From: Epiperipatus broadwayi
Lineage: Eukaryota > Onychophora > Udeonychophora > Euonychophora > Peripatidae
DNA: 64,000 nucleotides
Reading direction: 5' to 3'
Assembly (NCBI GenBank): GCA_028023455.1
Contig: JAQFVV010006542.1
Coordinates: forward strand, 263,001 to 327,000
Within the stretch, counting starts at the first letter, position 1. Every line of letters begins with the position of its first letter. Below are positions 52,646 through 64,000 of the stretch, one piece after another. A model generated the notes under the pieces. The model was not told the DNA's origin and ran no database searches. It saw nothing but the letters and a program-made list of their open reading frames with translations. The position numbers and the translations under genes were made by a program.

Positions 52646-52815
52646 TATGAAAGTATGTTAATAATTTTTATTATCCATTCATTAGACAAGAGATTATTCA
52701 ATAATAAATAATATATACTGGTACAAAGTTTTACTACACCATCCTTGTATAGGGATATAATTATAGACATATGACCAAAGACATCTTAAAAAAGATCTGT
52801 AATCCCAAAATGCAA

Positions 52816-52854
<39 letters not shown>

Positions 52855-53095
52855 ATTACTACAATTTATTTGATAAATATCAAATGTGCTGATCTCATAA
52901 ATTTGACATACATCATTTAATGAGACTTTAATATTTTTTATTAATCATTCAATAGGCTAGAGATTATTCAATAATGAGTCATATTTCTGTAGTATAATTT
53001 TTACTATACTGCTTACTACAGAAATTCTATTCCTTATTGGATAATCTTTAGTTTTATGAATGGCTAATAAAAATATTAATATACTTTCATTAATG
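52646..53095. repeat. Inverted and direct repeat cluster, MITE-like
   Basis: A block at 52646-52735 (ATGAAAGTATGTTAATAAT, then GAGATTATTCAATAAT) has a direct, diverged copy at ~52925-53005 and an inverted copy at ~53010-53095. The centre of the right pair has the palindrome CTGTAGTA/TACTACAG (52991-53026). A compound (CA)n(TA)n run lies at ~52815-52853. Non-coding; likely nested small palindromic elements. Confidence 0.65.
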
Positions 53096-53153
53096 TGATG
53101 TGTGTCAAAGTTTTGAGAGCAGAGTATTTGACACATATCAAATAAACTGTAGT

Positions 53154-53476
<323 letters not shown>

Positions 53477-53784
53477 TGAGCAGTGATAAAGATATGTGTA
53501 AGAGATTGTGATCTTCTCCAACAGGTGATTGCTACTTCATAATGAAATTTGCATATTGGGGATCATAGATCTTTTTCACATGTATTTGGTCTATATTTAT
53601 GATTCCAATACTTGACAACTTTCATAAGAGTTGTGTAGTGAAAATTATATTACAGAAAATATTATTCATTAGTTGATAATTTCTAGCTTGTGTATAAATC
53701 CTGATGTATTACATACATATGTAATATTTAACTACATGTGTATTATCTAAACTAAATGTAATATAATTAGAATGGACTTGAACT

Positions 53785-54360
53785 TAGACTTTCAAGCTTT
53801 CTACAGATATCCACTCCATATTATACAACTGATACACATGACCACTTACAGGTAAAAAAATAAATGATTTCACTATTCATATTTCATGCTGAATCAACAT
53901 GTATCACTTGATCCAGATCACCATCTCCCATGCATATATATAATCAGTGCTCAGTTTACATTAAGATAGAAAATCTTCAAACTTTAATGGACAAGCTTCA
54001 ATATTCTCAAACATACAGCTTTGCATATCATTAAAAATGTGAGGATGGTAAAGTCAACATGGGTATGACAATGCTTTGAGTGTTCCATCCTCAAATTTTC
54101 AATGATATGAAGGGCTGAGGAGTTGGATGAAAAAGAACATTGGAGCTTGTTCATTAAAGTTTGAAGATTTGATATCTTATTACAAACTAAGAACTCATTG
54201 TATATATGTATGGGAGATGGTGATCTGGACCAACTGATGAGTACTCGTTCAGCACAAAATACATATATTGGAGATCATTTATCCTTTTCACATGATTGTG
54301 GTTATGTGTATCAGTTATATACGATGGAGTAGTCAGTAATAGGGAGCTTAAAAGTCTGAG
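53785..54360. repeat. Inverted pair of a dispersed repeat family (copies 1 and 2)
   Basis: 53785-54005 on the minus strand and ~54030-54360 on the plus strand are copies of one sequence. Landmarks are ATTAAAGTTTGAAGAT, GGGAGATGGTGATCTGGA, TTCAGCA--AAATA, GTGTATCAGTTATATA and AAGCTTGAAAGTCT. Two further copies lie at 56.7-57.4 kb. The head-to-head arrangement forms a large imperfect palindrome. I do not recognise the family and no coding region is seen. Confidence 0.8.
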
Positions 54361-54362
<2 letters not shown>

Positions 54363-54407
<45 letters not shown>

Positions 54408-54408
54408 C

Positions 54409-54444
<36 letters not shown>
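54363..54444. repeat. Interrupted (AT)n microsatellite
   Basis: Two AT runs (54363-54402 and 54411-54444) separated by TATCAG-type sequence. It directly abuts the right end of repeat copy 2. The Ile-Tyr frames are artefacts. Confidence 0.95.
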
Positions 54445-54447
<3 letters not shown>

Positions 54448-56686
54448 CATAAAGCTTGTAGAGGAATTGGCAATCCTTACTGTTTATATATATATAATGA
54501 TAAGTAGACTTAAATAAGTAATCTAAACACATTAAAAAAACATAAATATTTAATAATACATTTATATTTCAATTACTAGTTTTAATACTTTTTTATATTT
54601 AATATAAATTGAAATATTCTCTTATATATAGGTGTAATTGATAAATAGATCTGGATAGATTTATCTACATACTTGCATTTAGATCTATAACATTATTTCA
54701 ATTCATAATTTTAATTTATCTTTATACTTCACGCTAATGTATTCTAACAATATACAAATAATAAATGGGCTTTGGTATATGCACACACACATGCATTTTA
54801 TAATATGGAAATGTTTCAAGTTTTAGTAAATTTGCCTTTAAATTAGTGGATTAAATTATTCTTTGCAACATAATTATTTTTATTCTTGTATATAAAAAAT
54901 GTGAGCATATTGACTATTATTTCAGACTCTTAAATTCCCATTTATCACTTAGAATAAAAATAACCTTAGGCAGTAAAATCATTTCGATTATAATATTTTT
55001 TACACATATAAATTAATGAATATTTACAAAATTTAAAAAATTTTTAAAACTTAATTATTTTGTTTTTCTTCTTAACTTTAAATTAGTATGCTGCTTTATT
55101 TTATCCAATAAACTTAGAAATTCTGCCAACTAGTTTCATTATTAATTCTCAAGTAATATATTTACATTTTATAAAAAATTAAAACTCACTTTCTTTTAGG
55201 ATAATAAATAAACATATGTATTTTTTTTTGCATTTTTTAACAGTTAGAAATATTTTAAATAATATGCGTAGTATATCTGAATTTTACTGGATTTTATTTC
55301 AATAGTGGATTTCTTTCATCCATGCTTTTGTATGTAAGCAAAATATATTTTTGTTCTTTTTATATATATTTCTTATAAAAACTATAAAAAGCTCTGGTAT
55401 ATTTAATTTCATGAGGAAATTTTATAATTTCGCATGTTTAACTTAATCCAAAGTATTGTTGTATTGCTTTCTTTATCTTCCTTTCTAATAGTTTATAAAT
55501 CTGTTAGATTTTTTTTGGACTGAATGATTTTATTATAAACTTGGTTTCTTGTCATTATAAAAAATTGGATGATAATATGTATATATTATCAAAATCTTAT
55601 TTGGTAAAAAAATATAAATTTTTTTTTTTTAGATAAGTAAGTTATTAGATGATTTTTTTAAAAATTAATTTGCTTAATTAGAACATTTCTTTAGTTTTCT
55701 ATAATCTCTTGGGCAAATCACATAAATTCTCATGGTTTTATTTTTTATCTTTTAGAACTGATCTCAATGCAAATCTAATCTTGGCCAATTATATTATATA
55801 TATTTTTATGATTACATTTGACCTTTCCTATATTGGATATAAACAGCTAGTATTCTTTTAACAAAATCACTTGGAAGATAAACTTTATAACTTCCTTCTT
55901 TTCTTATTTGTGATTTGGATTCATTTTTAAACATTTAAAATATCATAAAATTGCTTCTTATATTTTTAGCTGGTCTTTGAAGTTTTTAAAAATTATTCTG
56001 GGAATATAAATAGAACACTAAACAATTAGAATGTATAATATTATAAAAACAATTTCAGATAATACTGAGGTTTGCCAATTAAAGTAAAGACCAGAAAATA
56101 TGCTGATGTATACAAAAATAGATTATGTGTGTCAAGAAATTGAGTAAAGTTAAAAAGATAATGAATAATTTAAAAAGTCATTTGAGAAATATTAAATCAA
56201 ATCAAAGTAATAAAAATGACATGATTATATACAAATGATGTTACAAAAATATTGAAATAAATATTAAAATGAATACTAATAGACCAGCAAGTGAAAATAT
56301 ATCTCAAAAAAGCCAGTGAGAAAAAATAAATAGAAAAATTAAAAAAAGAAATTTGTATAAAGATTTATGAATTGGTAGAGAGGCAAAGAAGTTTAACATA
56401 AGAAAATGTATTAAAGCATTGTAAATTTATAAAAAGATTAAAAATTATTATTTAGCTTCATGAAAAGTTAAATTTATCCTTTGTGATTGTGATTAAGTTT
56501 TTATATACACATATTATTATGTACACATACTAAATATGATATATACATTAGGTATAAAAATCATCATATTAGATGAATAGATAGATTGATAAACATACAG
56601 ACAAATGAAAAGATCAATAGATGGACAGGCAAATGGACTGACAAGTGGACAGTTATTGCAAATTCAGCCCAATTTCACCCATCCCT
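54445..56686. other. AT-rich non-coding DNA
   Basis: No gene recognised. A degenerate GATA/GACA-like simple stretch lies at about 56570-56660, just before the tandem repeat dimer, mirroring the microsatellite next to the other copies. Confidence 0.5.
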
Positions 56687-57420
56687 CTGTGTATTTAAAT
56701 GAACATATTAAGATCATATATATGAAGGAACAGAGTGACTTAATATAATATTGTATGGCAACAATATTGACAGTTGATCATCATATTTTAATGGGCTAAA
56801 AGAGTTGGGGAGTAGACAAAATTGAACTGGGTTTATTAAAGTTGATGATTTTCTATCTTAATATAAAATGAGCACTGTTTATATATGCATGTGGGATATG
56901 ATGATCTGGACTAATTGAACATTGCTGGTTCAGCATGAAATACATGTATTGGAGATCATTTATTTTTTTACATTGTGAGGCTATGTGTATTGATTATATA
57001 AGATGGAATGGATAGCTAAAGAAAGCTTGAAAGTCTGTGTATTTAAATAAACATATTAAAATCATATATATGAGGTCAGGGTGATGTAATGTCAACATGG
57101 GTATGACAATAATATTGACATTAATAATGTTTGAGCATTCCATCATCAGATTTTTAATGATATGAATGGCTGAAGATTTGTAGGATGGAAAAAACTGGAG
57201 TTTGTCCATTAAAGTTTGAATATTTACTATTTAATATAACCTGACACTTATTATGTATATGGGTGGCAGATGGAAATCTGAACCAACTGATGAGTTCTGG
57301 TTTGGCATAAAAGGCATATATTGGAGAATATTTATCTTTTTTACATGTGTGTGATCATGTGTATCAGTTATATAATATGGAGTAGATAGATGAAAGAAAG
57401 TTGAAAATCTGTGGTCAATC
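56687..57420 (+). repeat. Tandem dimer (348 bp period) of the 53.8 kb repeat family (copies 3 and 4)
   Basis: CTGTGTATTTAAAT at 56687 recurs at 57035 and the following ~340 bp align between the two units and with 53785-54360. Same landmarks as the inverted pair. Non-coding; the small open frame at 56994-57209 is incidental. Confidence 0.85.
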
Positions 57421-58319
57421 CCCTTTAATTACGTTAAAACCCTATCACATTTCACTTTTTTGATGTTTTTCTTTGTCTCACACATCAACATAAAATATAT
57501 GATAAAATTATTATTATTTATCAAACAATTCTTGTTTACTACTGAAATAAATTTTAAATGTTCACATTTTGTTTCTGTAAATATTAAAAAAATGAGGATG
57601 TAATCAAAACAAAGACTTTGTACATCATTGTTTCTAAAAAGACTATTTTCCATTTATAAAATCAATCAAATATTTTTAATTCTCATTAAATTTACACATC
57701 TGAATGAATAATTATTTCTTTCTTTAATATATAATGAATTATGGTTTAAAAGTTTAAGTTTTTTGAATATTTATTGCAATTTAGTGATTTTTTCTTACTT
57801 GCAATTATCAAATAGTTTGTTTACATCATAGCTAGTCTTCAAATTTGCTTCAAGCCATATTTATGTTAGCTGCTAATATAACATTATATATTTGAAAATA
57901 AAGTATTTCAAGTCAAAATAAGTTATTAATAATTTGTATTTCTTGATATCTAATAAATATAGTGTAAATTATTGTAAAAAAATATCTAAAACCATCATAA
58001 ATTCACAAATAAACATGTTTTTGCATCATTGGAAATTTCAGTGTCATAAAATGCCAAATGTTTTACAGCTTGGCGACACACAATATCTGATTATTTCAGG
58101 GCAGGGCTTATGTCTATTGTAAGAGTGGAAATTTTGAATTTTGGCCTTTTAATGTAGAATTTTTGGGCAAAAAAATTTATTATAATAAAATATACTGTTT
58201 TACATGCATTTTAAAGTATAATACTTACAAAAAAATTCACTAGTGGGTGAATTGCTAAAAGACATTTCTCTATCATCCTGAAGTAGGATAAGGTTAAAGT
58301 TTACTATATATATATATAA
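57421..58319. other. AT-rich non-coding DNA
   Basis: No recognisable gene. It ends in a short AT run at ~58303-58319, next to the proposed start of element D. Confidence 0.4.
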
Positions 58320-59975
58320 TGTACTGAGGTACATCATTATTGAATATGTAGTATTATTTAAAAGTAATAATATTTCATAAATCTCACCTTTTAAAAATAA
58401 AGTGGGAAAATTAAGTTAAAATAAAAGTTAGAGATTAAAGGGAAAAAATAAATAAAAACAAAAGAGTAGGGAAGGAAGGTTTATTGTTAAAGAAAAATAA
58501 ATAATAAACACTTTTAAAGAGGGTAAGATTTTATTTATTTATTTTTTAAAAAAAAAAAGATGAAATAAAAATGATTTAATATTATTTTTGATTAGTTTGT
58601 AATAAAAAGTAATAAAGAAAATTTTGTTTTGTTTTATAATAAAATAATTAAATGTGTGCATGTATAAAAGTTTTGAAAAAAAGAATAAAATAGTAGTCCA
58701 ATCAGAGCGAAGTAAAAGCACAGTAATTTCACAAGATAATAAATGCTGACATAACAAAGACTTTGTCATTGTTAAGATGGTTTAAATTTCAACATTCCAT
58801 TATTATTATTATATTTTTTAAAAAAATATCTCAAAATATTTTTTAAAATTACAGAATCAAAAATTATATAAATTGATATATCTACCAAAACAATGTATTG
58901 TTAAATTTACCATATTGTGCAATTAGTTGGAATCTTCACTGTGATTACATCGGCAGATAGTTCAGAGGTCAAATCATGTTTGGATAAAGTCAATAAAGTA
59001 GCAATGAGTCTATGCTGAAAAATTTACAAAGGTTATATAACAACATGAATTGAAAGAAGATTTACTGGAGGTCAGTGCTAATCCATCAGAGATAACATGT
59101 ATAGAAATTACAATGTGCTGTACATACATCATTTCAGACTTTTCAAATCCTAGGTAATTTTTTAATTTTCATATTCTCAAATTCTTGATTTTCTTTTAAA
59201 AAAAACTGTGATAAATAAATAAATAAAACTTTCAACTTTACCAAGTAGTATCTGGAAAATACAAATGATATCAGCTTCTGTGTTTAACTTTATTCAAAAA
59301 AAGTGTGTGTATGTATGTGTGAACTTTAATTTAATATGTCATGTATATTTTAGTTGTTATAATGCATTAAAACATTTATTTAAAATGAAAAGAGTGTGCA
59401 TGGTTGAATTATAAAGCAAAATGACTGTTTTTAAAAAAAAAGATATTTAAACTGTCATTTAAATATTTATATTTCAATACACATATTTATGCTGAAATAA
59501 TATTTTAATAAAGTGGGAATGGAAAGATTTAATTATTATTAAGAAATGGTTAAGTTAAAACTAAAAGAATAGGGAAATTTTCTTTAAAAAATAAGGATTT
59601 GTTATTTAAGGATGTCAATGTTTTTTTGCACAGTGATTTGTCATTATTATTAAAAATAGAATTATTAGAAAAGGTGGAGTTTTGTTTTTTTAAAGGCAGC
59701 TACAATTCGATGAGCAAGCTGGGGTCTCAGGTACTAGATTCATTGCTGATCAGATGGTGCCTAAAGGGTTTACCTTAAAATAAATAAAGTGTTTATTTGG
59801 TCAGTATTTGTCAGTAGCCAAGTGTTTATATTATTGGTAGCTTGCTGCCAATGATATTTTGCACTCTACCTGTGAACCAATCACCTTCAAAAATTGGATG
59901 GTTTAGTAGGGAAGTAAAAGTATTTTATATTTCTATTTGTTATAATTAGATAAAATAAAAAAGGTGGGTGGTTCA
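58320..59975 (+). repeat. Probable 5' LTR of element D (~1.66 kb)
   Basis: The right end is firm: GGTTCA at 59970-59975, two T bases, then the primer site. The left end (TGTACTGAGGTAC at 58320) is inferred from weak similarity to the start of the element A LTR and from the similar resulting length (1.66 against 1.73 kb). An AATAAA at 59783-59788 followed by GTGTTTATTTGG resembles the same part of the 42 kb LTR remnant. Confidence 0.55.
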
Positions 59976-59977
59976 TT

Positions 59978-59997
59978 TGGCACATCAATGTGGTCCA
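59978..59997 (+). other. Primer binding site of element D (decayed)
   Basis: TGGCACATCAATGTGGTCCA matches the element A primer site with a few substitutions and sits two bases after the LTR end. Confidence 0.7.
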
Positions 59998-60362
59998 ACA
60001 CTAGTCATTTCAAATGATAGGTCCACTGTAGCTGTAGTTGGATGTTTTTAAGATGGTGTGGTCAAAGTTATCATTAATAATATAGGTGACAGTTAGTGAG
60101 AAAGAAGATAGAAAGCGTGATAGTAGTGTTTTTTTTGAGAACCAGTCAGATTAGTGTAAATAATAAAAGTGATTTTATATGACATTGTATAACATGGAGA
60201 AATATTCCTTCAGAAAAAAAAGACACTCCGGATGAATAATGATAGATGAGCAGGAAGCATAAAAGTAGAACTTCAAGAGGGTTTAGGTTGATTGTACATA
60301 CATTTTGAATTGGAGAAAAGAAATTTTACTTTTAAATGAAATTAAGATAAATTAGTTATAAA
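59998..60362 (+). other. Element D leader
   Basis: Non-coding. Its early part resembles the element A leader (TTGGATGTTT region). Nothing else seen. Confidence 0.5.
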
Positions 60363-60760
60363 ATGGAAATAGCGAGCTGGGTTATAAAAATAAAGACTTT
60401 CTTGGAAAACAGAGGGGAAATACTGAATAGAGATTCAGAGAGTTTAGAGCAGTTTTTCTCATGTAATGAGTTCAGTGAATCAATTAAAGTTAATATGCCC
60501 ATTAGTTACATACAGGATGAGGCTGAATTTTGGTGGAAGTCAATGGGAGTAAAACCAACAAGAACAAGCTTTGAAGAGTTCAAACAAGCATTGCTGTCAA
60601 GCTATTGAGAAGAGGAACTTCAGGAGATGGTTAAGCATCAGGTAGAACAGGAAAAATGGCAGCAGGGGAGTTACTGAGCACATTTCTTTGCAGACAAGTA
60701 GCAAAACTGAGAATGGTCACAGCATACAATTTGTCTGAGTAGCAAATCCTGCATATAGTA
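60363..60760 (+). pseudogene. gag remnant of element D
   Basis: An 81-residue piece (60363-60608) contains FWWKSMGVKPTRTSFEEFKQ, the WW...F..F pattern of the Retrotrans_gag core and the counterpart of DWWQSLFIKPETYGDFK in element B. It stops at 60606. Continuing similarity in other frames runs to ~60760. The N-terminal coiled-coil region of element B has no counterpart here, so D's gag begins almost directly at the core. Non-functional. Confidence 0.75.
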
Positions 60761-60835
60761 AGGTGAGGTTTTACAGAAGACATTCAAAAGATAATAATGA
60801 AAAGGACAACATAGAACAAAACTGCAGAGATACTT

Positions 60836-61380
60836 ATGATGCTTGACAGTAATAGACAATATGAGGAAAGTCGGAGAAAAGAAGGGAATGCTGAGAATAC
60901 TTGTGGGCAAGTAGCCAACTTGACACAAAATGAGAAGGATGGTTTGATAATGGCATCTCATTTATGCCCAAAAATAGAAGTTAAATTCAAAGGAAGAACT
61001 GTAAACATACTGTTTGACTCAGGAAGTCAGGTATCAGTGATTTCACAGAAAATCTTTGATGAAATAAGTTGAAGCAATTTGAAGCTCAAAACATTGCCAC
61101 TAAAGAATTTATATGTAATGTTGGTGAATAAAAAAAGAACCAAGTTGGCATCAGAACAAGCTTGTATAAGTATGAATATAGCAGGGTAATATAACCACAT
61201 TATGTTGATTTTAGAGGGACTGAAACATGATGTTATCCTGGGGTCAGATTTTATATGTGAAGTTGGATGAGTGTTAGATTACAAGAAATGACAGGTGAGA
61301 ATTAACAAGGTGGAAATCCCATTTGATGTGTGTGAGATAAATAATGTTAATGCAGAGTGTGATGTATAAAGTGCAGGGAT
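60836..61380 (+). pseudogene. Aspartic protease remnant of element D
   Basis: VNILFDSGSQVSVIS contains the Asp-Ser-Gly catalytic motif. After the stop at 61070-61072 the fold continues in other frames to the DVILGSDF counterpart at ~61230. No CCHC zinc knuckle is seen between gag and protease. Decayed by stops. Confidence 0.8.
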
Positions 61381-61396
61381 AGAAATAGAGGAAAAG

Positions 61397-62400
61397 GTGA
61401 TGGAAGATGCATGGGGAAGTGAAGATGAAAAACAGTCGAAGGAATTGTTGGATACATATGAAAGTATATTTTCAGAAGTTCCTGGAATTATTGAAGGATA
61501 TGAACATAGGATAAACCTTATGGAAAACCGACCATATCAAGCTCGAATATACCCTATACCACACCAATATAGAAATGCAGTGGAGGAACAACTAGAGAAG
61601 ATGTTAAAATGGGGAATTATTTCTAAATGCTCTTCCCCATACAACAATGTGCTAGTGAAAGTAAGGTAAAAGAATGGGTCTATTTGATTGTGCCTAGATG
61701 CATGGCAGTTGAATAAAATAACAATGCTAGATACCAAGCACCACCACCTATAAGTGAATTATTAATGAAGTTTCATAAAAAAGATATTTTCAACTTTTGA
61801 CCTAATGGCCAGTTACTGGCAGATGAAGCTGCATCCTGAGGACCAGAAATACACTGCTTTCCATTATAACAGATAGGCATATAATTTCAACCAAATTCCC
61901 TTCAGTTTAAAATACAGTGAGGTAGGATTAATGCATTGCCTTGACCCAGTATTATCTAAAAAATCAAAAGCTTGATTACAATGTACGTGGATGATATCAT
62001 TTTAGTCTCAAAAAGTGTGGAAGAAAACTTCAAACATTTGAAATTGCTATTCAATGAATGTAAAAATAAGGGAATTAAATTAAATTTAGGAAAAAGCTAT
62101 TTAATGACTACAGAGGTAAAATTCTTGGGACACATAATTAGTGAACAAAGGATATCTCCAAATCCAGAGAAAATCCAAGCTATACAAAATTTTCCTAGGC
62201 CAACAAAGAAAAAAGACATCAAATCTTTTCTTGGGTTGTGTAATTTTTTCAATCGATTCTATAAAATTTTTCATCAGATATGGAGCCTCTCTTACAGCTA
62301 TTAAAAAAAGATAAAAAATGGACATGGAAGACAAGAGTGCAGTTTTAAAAATGTAAAAAAAAGGTTTCTTAAAGAAAGTTATATTGACATACCTGGACTT
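61397..62400 (+). pseudogene. Reverse transcriptase remnant of element D
   Basis: 61397-61669 holds the N-terminal RT (EVPGIIEGYEHRINL, RIYPIPHQYRNAV). A frame-broken middle has FSTFDLMASYW-like and PFSL sequences. 61972-62304 has MYVDDIILVS (intact YVDD) and KFLGHIISEQRISPNPEK, then SFLGLCNFFNRFYK. At least four frame changes or stops. In the family this copies element RNA to DNA; here it is dead. Confidence 0.88.
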
Positions 62401-62820
62401 TAGTAAACCATTTGTAGTACAAAGAGACAGCAGTGAAATCGAATTGGGGGGCTACATTATCTCAGGTGCAAGACAATGGAAAGTATGGGGTGCTTTTTTG
62501 TAAGTCATTTATTAAATGGGCCAGAGAAAAATTATACTGTAACTCAGAGAGAGGCTTTAGTGATTGTGTGGGCCTTTAAGAAGTTTAGGCAGTACTTAAT
62601 AAGATCACAGGTGATAGTGATCACCAACCACAGGAACCTTGAGTTCTTTAATCATAGTTTTTTTACAACTAGCAGGTTGATCTGATGGTATCTATTCTTG
62701 CAAGAATTCAATTATACTATCCAGTATTGTCCAGGTAAAAACAATATGGCAGCAGATGCTTTAAGTCAATACCCAATAGAACACAGCTACAACATTCAAA
62801 TTGTAATAATGCATACATAG
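62400..62820 (+). pseudogene. RNase H remnant of element D
   Basis: Contains the RDSSEI-like counterpart of the TDSS site (~62425), NYTVTQREALVIVWAFKKF (62530-62590), ITNHRNLEFFNHS with Asn where the family has Asp, and NNMAADALSQYP at the end. Frame changes on both sides of the 62476-62685 piece. Confidence 0.82.
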
Positions 62821-64000
62821 CACTGGCAAAAATACATCAAGATGAAAACATAGAATGCGGTTTGAAAAGGTTAAGAGAGTTGCAAGAAAGGGATGCAGAA
62901 TGTAAACAATTAATAGATTATTTGCACCACCCAATCTATAGGTGGAGTTATAAACAATACACTATGGAAAGAAAGAAAATGATATTGTTTAAAAAATGGA
63001 TATTTGCAGTCAAAATGAAAGATGGCAAACATATGCGAATCGTTCTTCCAATGGTCATGCGGAAACAGATGATCAAGTACATACATGAAAAGTACAGACA
63101 TTATGGGGCAGCAAAAATGAAGGATGGATAAGCAACTGGTGTTATTGGTTGAGAATGTATAGAAGTGTCTTAAATGTTATTGGTGTACCACGTATGCAAA
63201 AACCAAACCTCCTAATACATCAAATGTGGTGCCACTGAGACCCATATGCACATATCAGACTAACAGTTTATTGGCAATAGATTTTATGGCCCATTACCTC
63301 AATTTAATCGAAAGAAATATCTGGTTGTGACATATGACATTTTCTCCAAGTTTGTGGCTGTTGAACAGGTGGTGCAAGCTGATGCTAGACAGACCATAAG
63401 GGTCCTTGAAAAACAACATTTTCAAAATGTGAGAATCCCAAAGCAAATAATGTTGGACCATGGAATGCCCTTTATGTCTGAAGAATGAAAAAGATGGACA
63501 GAGTGTCACAAGATAAGACATATCCTCACTTCAATTTGCAATCCGCAATCTAATCCTTGCGAATGAATCATGAGGGAATTGGGACATTTATTTCATGTGT
63601 ACCTACAGAATAATCATCATAGATGGGTGAAGGAGGCAATGAAAGTCACTGACATGATAAATTGGTCAAAGAATGAATCAACAGGGTTTGAGCCTATTAG
63701 ATTCCATCAAGAAAAGAATATCCCATATCCATTCAAAACTATATTACTGGTTAGAGTACCATATATTGACAAGGAAAAAGATGTTGACAAGGCATGCCAT
63801 AAGAGGATGGATAATATAAGACAAAAGAGACAAGAGCAGGTCAAATGTGTATTTAAGTTGGGGGATGAAGTGATGGTGAGGGTAATTCCAGTAAGCCATC
63901 CGGAGAAGAGAATATATAAAAAAATTCAACCAATATATGATGGGTCTTATAAAATCATAAAAGGATATGAAAATAATGCATTGAAGTTGCTCAGGGGTTA
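62821..64000 (+). pseudogene. Integrase remnant of element D (cut by window end)
   Basis: 62862-63131 carries the N-terminal zinc region (EKYRHYGAAK). The core follows in pieces: RFYGPLPQFNRKKY with the first Asp lost to a change, LDHGMPF retaining the second Asp, and NPQSNPCE with the catalytic Glu. The C-terminal domain (VMVRVIPVSHPEKRIYKKIQP, 63870-63930) runs to the window edge. Stops near 63129, 63486 and 63564, among others. Very similar by eye to the integrase of element A. Confidence 0.88.

Larger units (their letters stand above)
58320..64000 (+). mobile_element. Decayed Ty3/gypsy retrotransposon D, truncated by window end
   Basis: Plus-strand order: LTR, primer site, leader, gag remnant, protease, RT, RNase H, integrase up to the last base of the window. 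Each domain is recognisable, but there are many stops and frame changes. Protein fragments are closer by eye to element A than to element B. The 3' LTR lies beyond the window. Confidence 0.9.

Overview
This is an extremely AT-rich eukaryotic window, almost certainly from an invertebrate animal genome. I find no host gene that I can defend. All protein similarity belongs to transposable elements: Ty3/gypsy LTR retrotransposons, an RTE-type LINE and a ZBED5/GTF2IRD2-like hAT DNA transposon. The rest is AT-rich non-coding DNA with microsatellites, hairpin (MITE-like) repeats and diverged local duplications. The species cannot be fixed from the sequence. Dense retrotransposons, long homopolymers, long (AT)n and (TCTA)n tracts and the RTE/hAT/gypsy mix would fit several AT-rich metazoan groups.

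Layout. 1-5200: minus-strand gypsy element A. Its 3' LTR is cut by the window edge, its internal region has lost gag, protease and most of RT, and its 5' LTR is complete (3472-5200). 5568-5958: a two-copy ~196 bp tandem repeat. 5958-~6645: a possible solo LTR of another family. 6646-13260: AT-rich DNA with no recognised gene. 13261-~16190: a decayed minus-strand RTE-like LINE. 18323-18826: a long inverted repeat with an additional direct repeat. 19490-22524: a decayed plus-strand hAT element. 23139-23234: an (AT)n tract that abuts element B. 23235-38068: element B, a nearly complete plus-strand Ty3/gypsy element of ~14.8 kb with ~4.3 kb LTRs and separate gag, pol (PR-RT-RNase H) and integrase frames. 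42205-43310: an old LTR remnant related to element A. 39-49 kb: diverged duplications, hairpins and a ~40 bp minisatellite. 52.6-57.4 kb: inverted and tandem repeats around a (TCTA)n microsatellite. 58320-64000: element D, a decayed plus-strand gypsy element running off the right edge.

How the parts relate. A, B, D and the 42-43 kb LTR remnant look like one gypsy lineage at different ages. They share the spacing of LTR, two bases, then a TGG-starting primer binding site, and the A, B and D proteins align by eye. B is youngest (LTRs ~1-2% different by eye), A is older (~6% over 630 bp) and D is riddled with stops and frameshifts. B is the most informative feature. Its LTRs are unusually long, its Gag carries a large 18-residue-repeat coiled coil, and its otherwise well-preserved integrase has Asn in place of the second catalytic Asp. 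Nothing here looks like a new defence or metabolic system.
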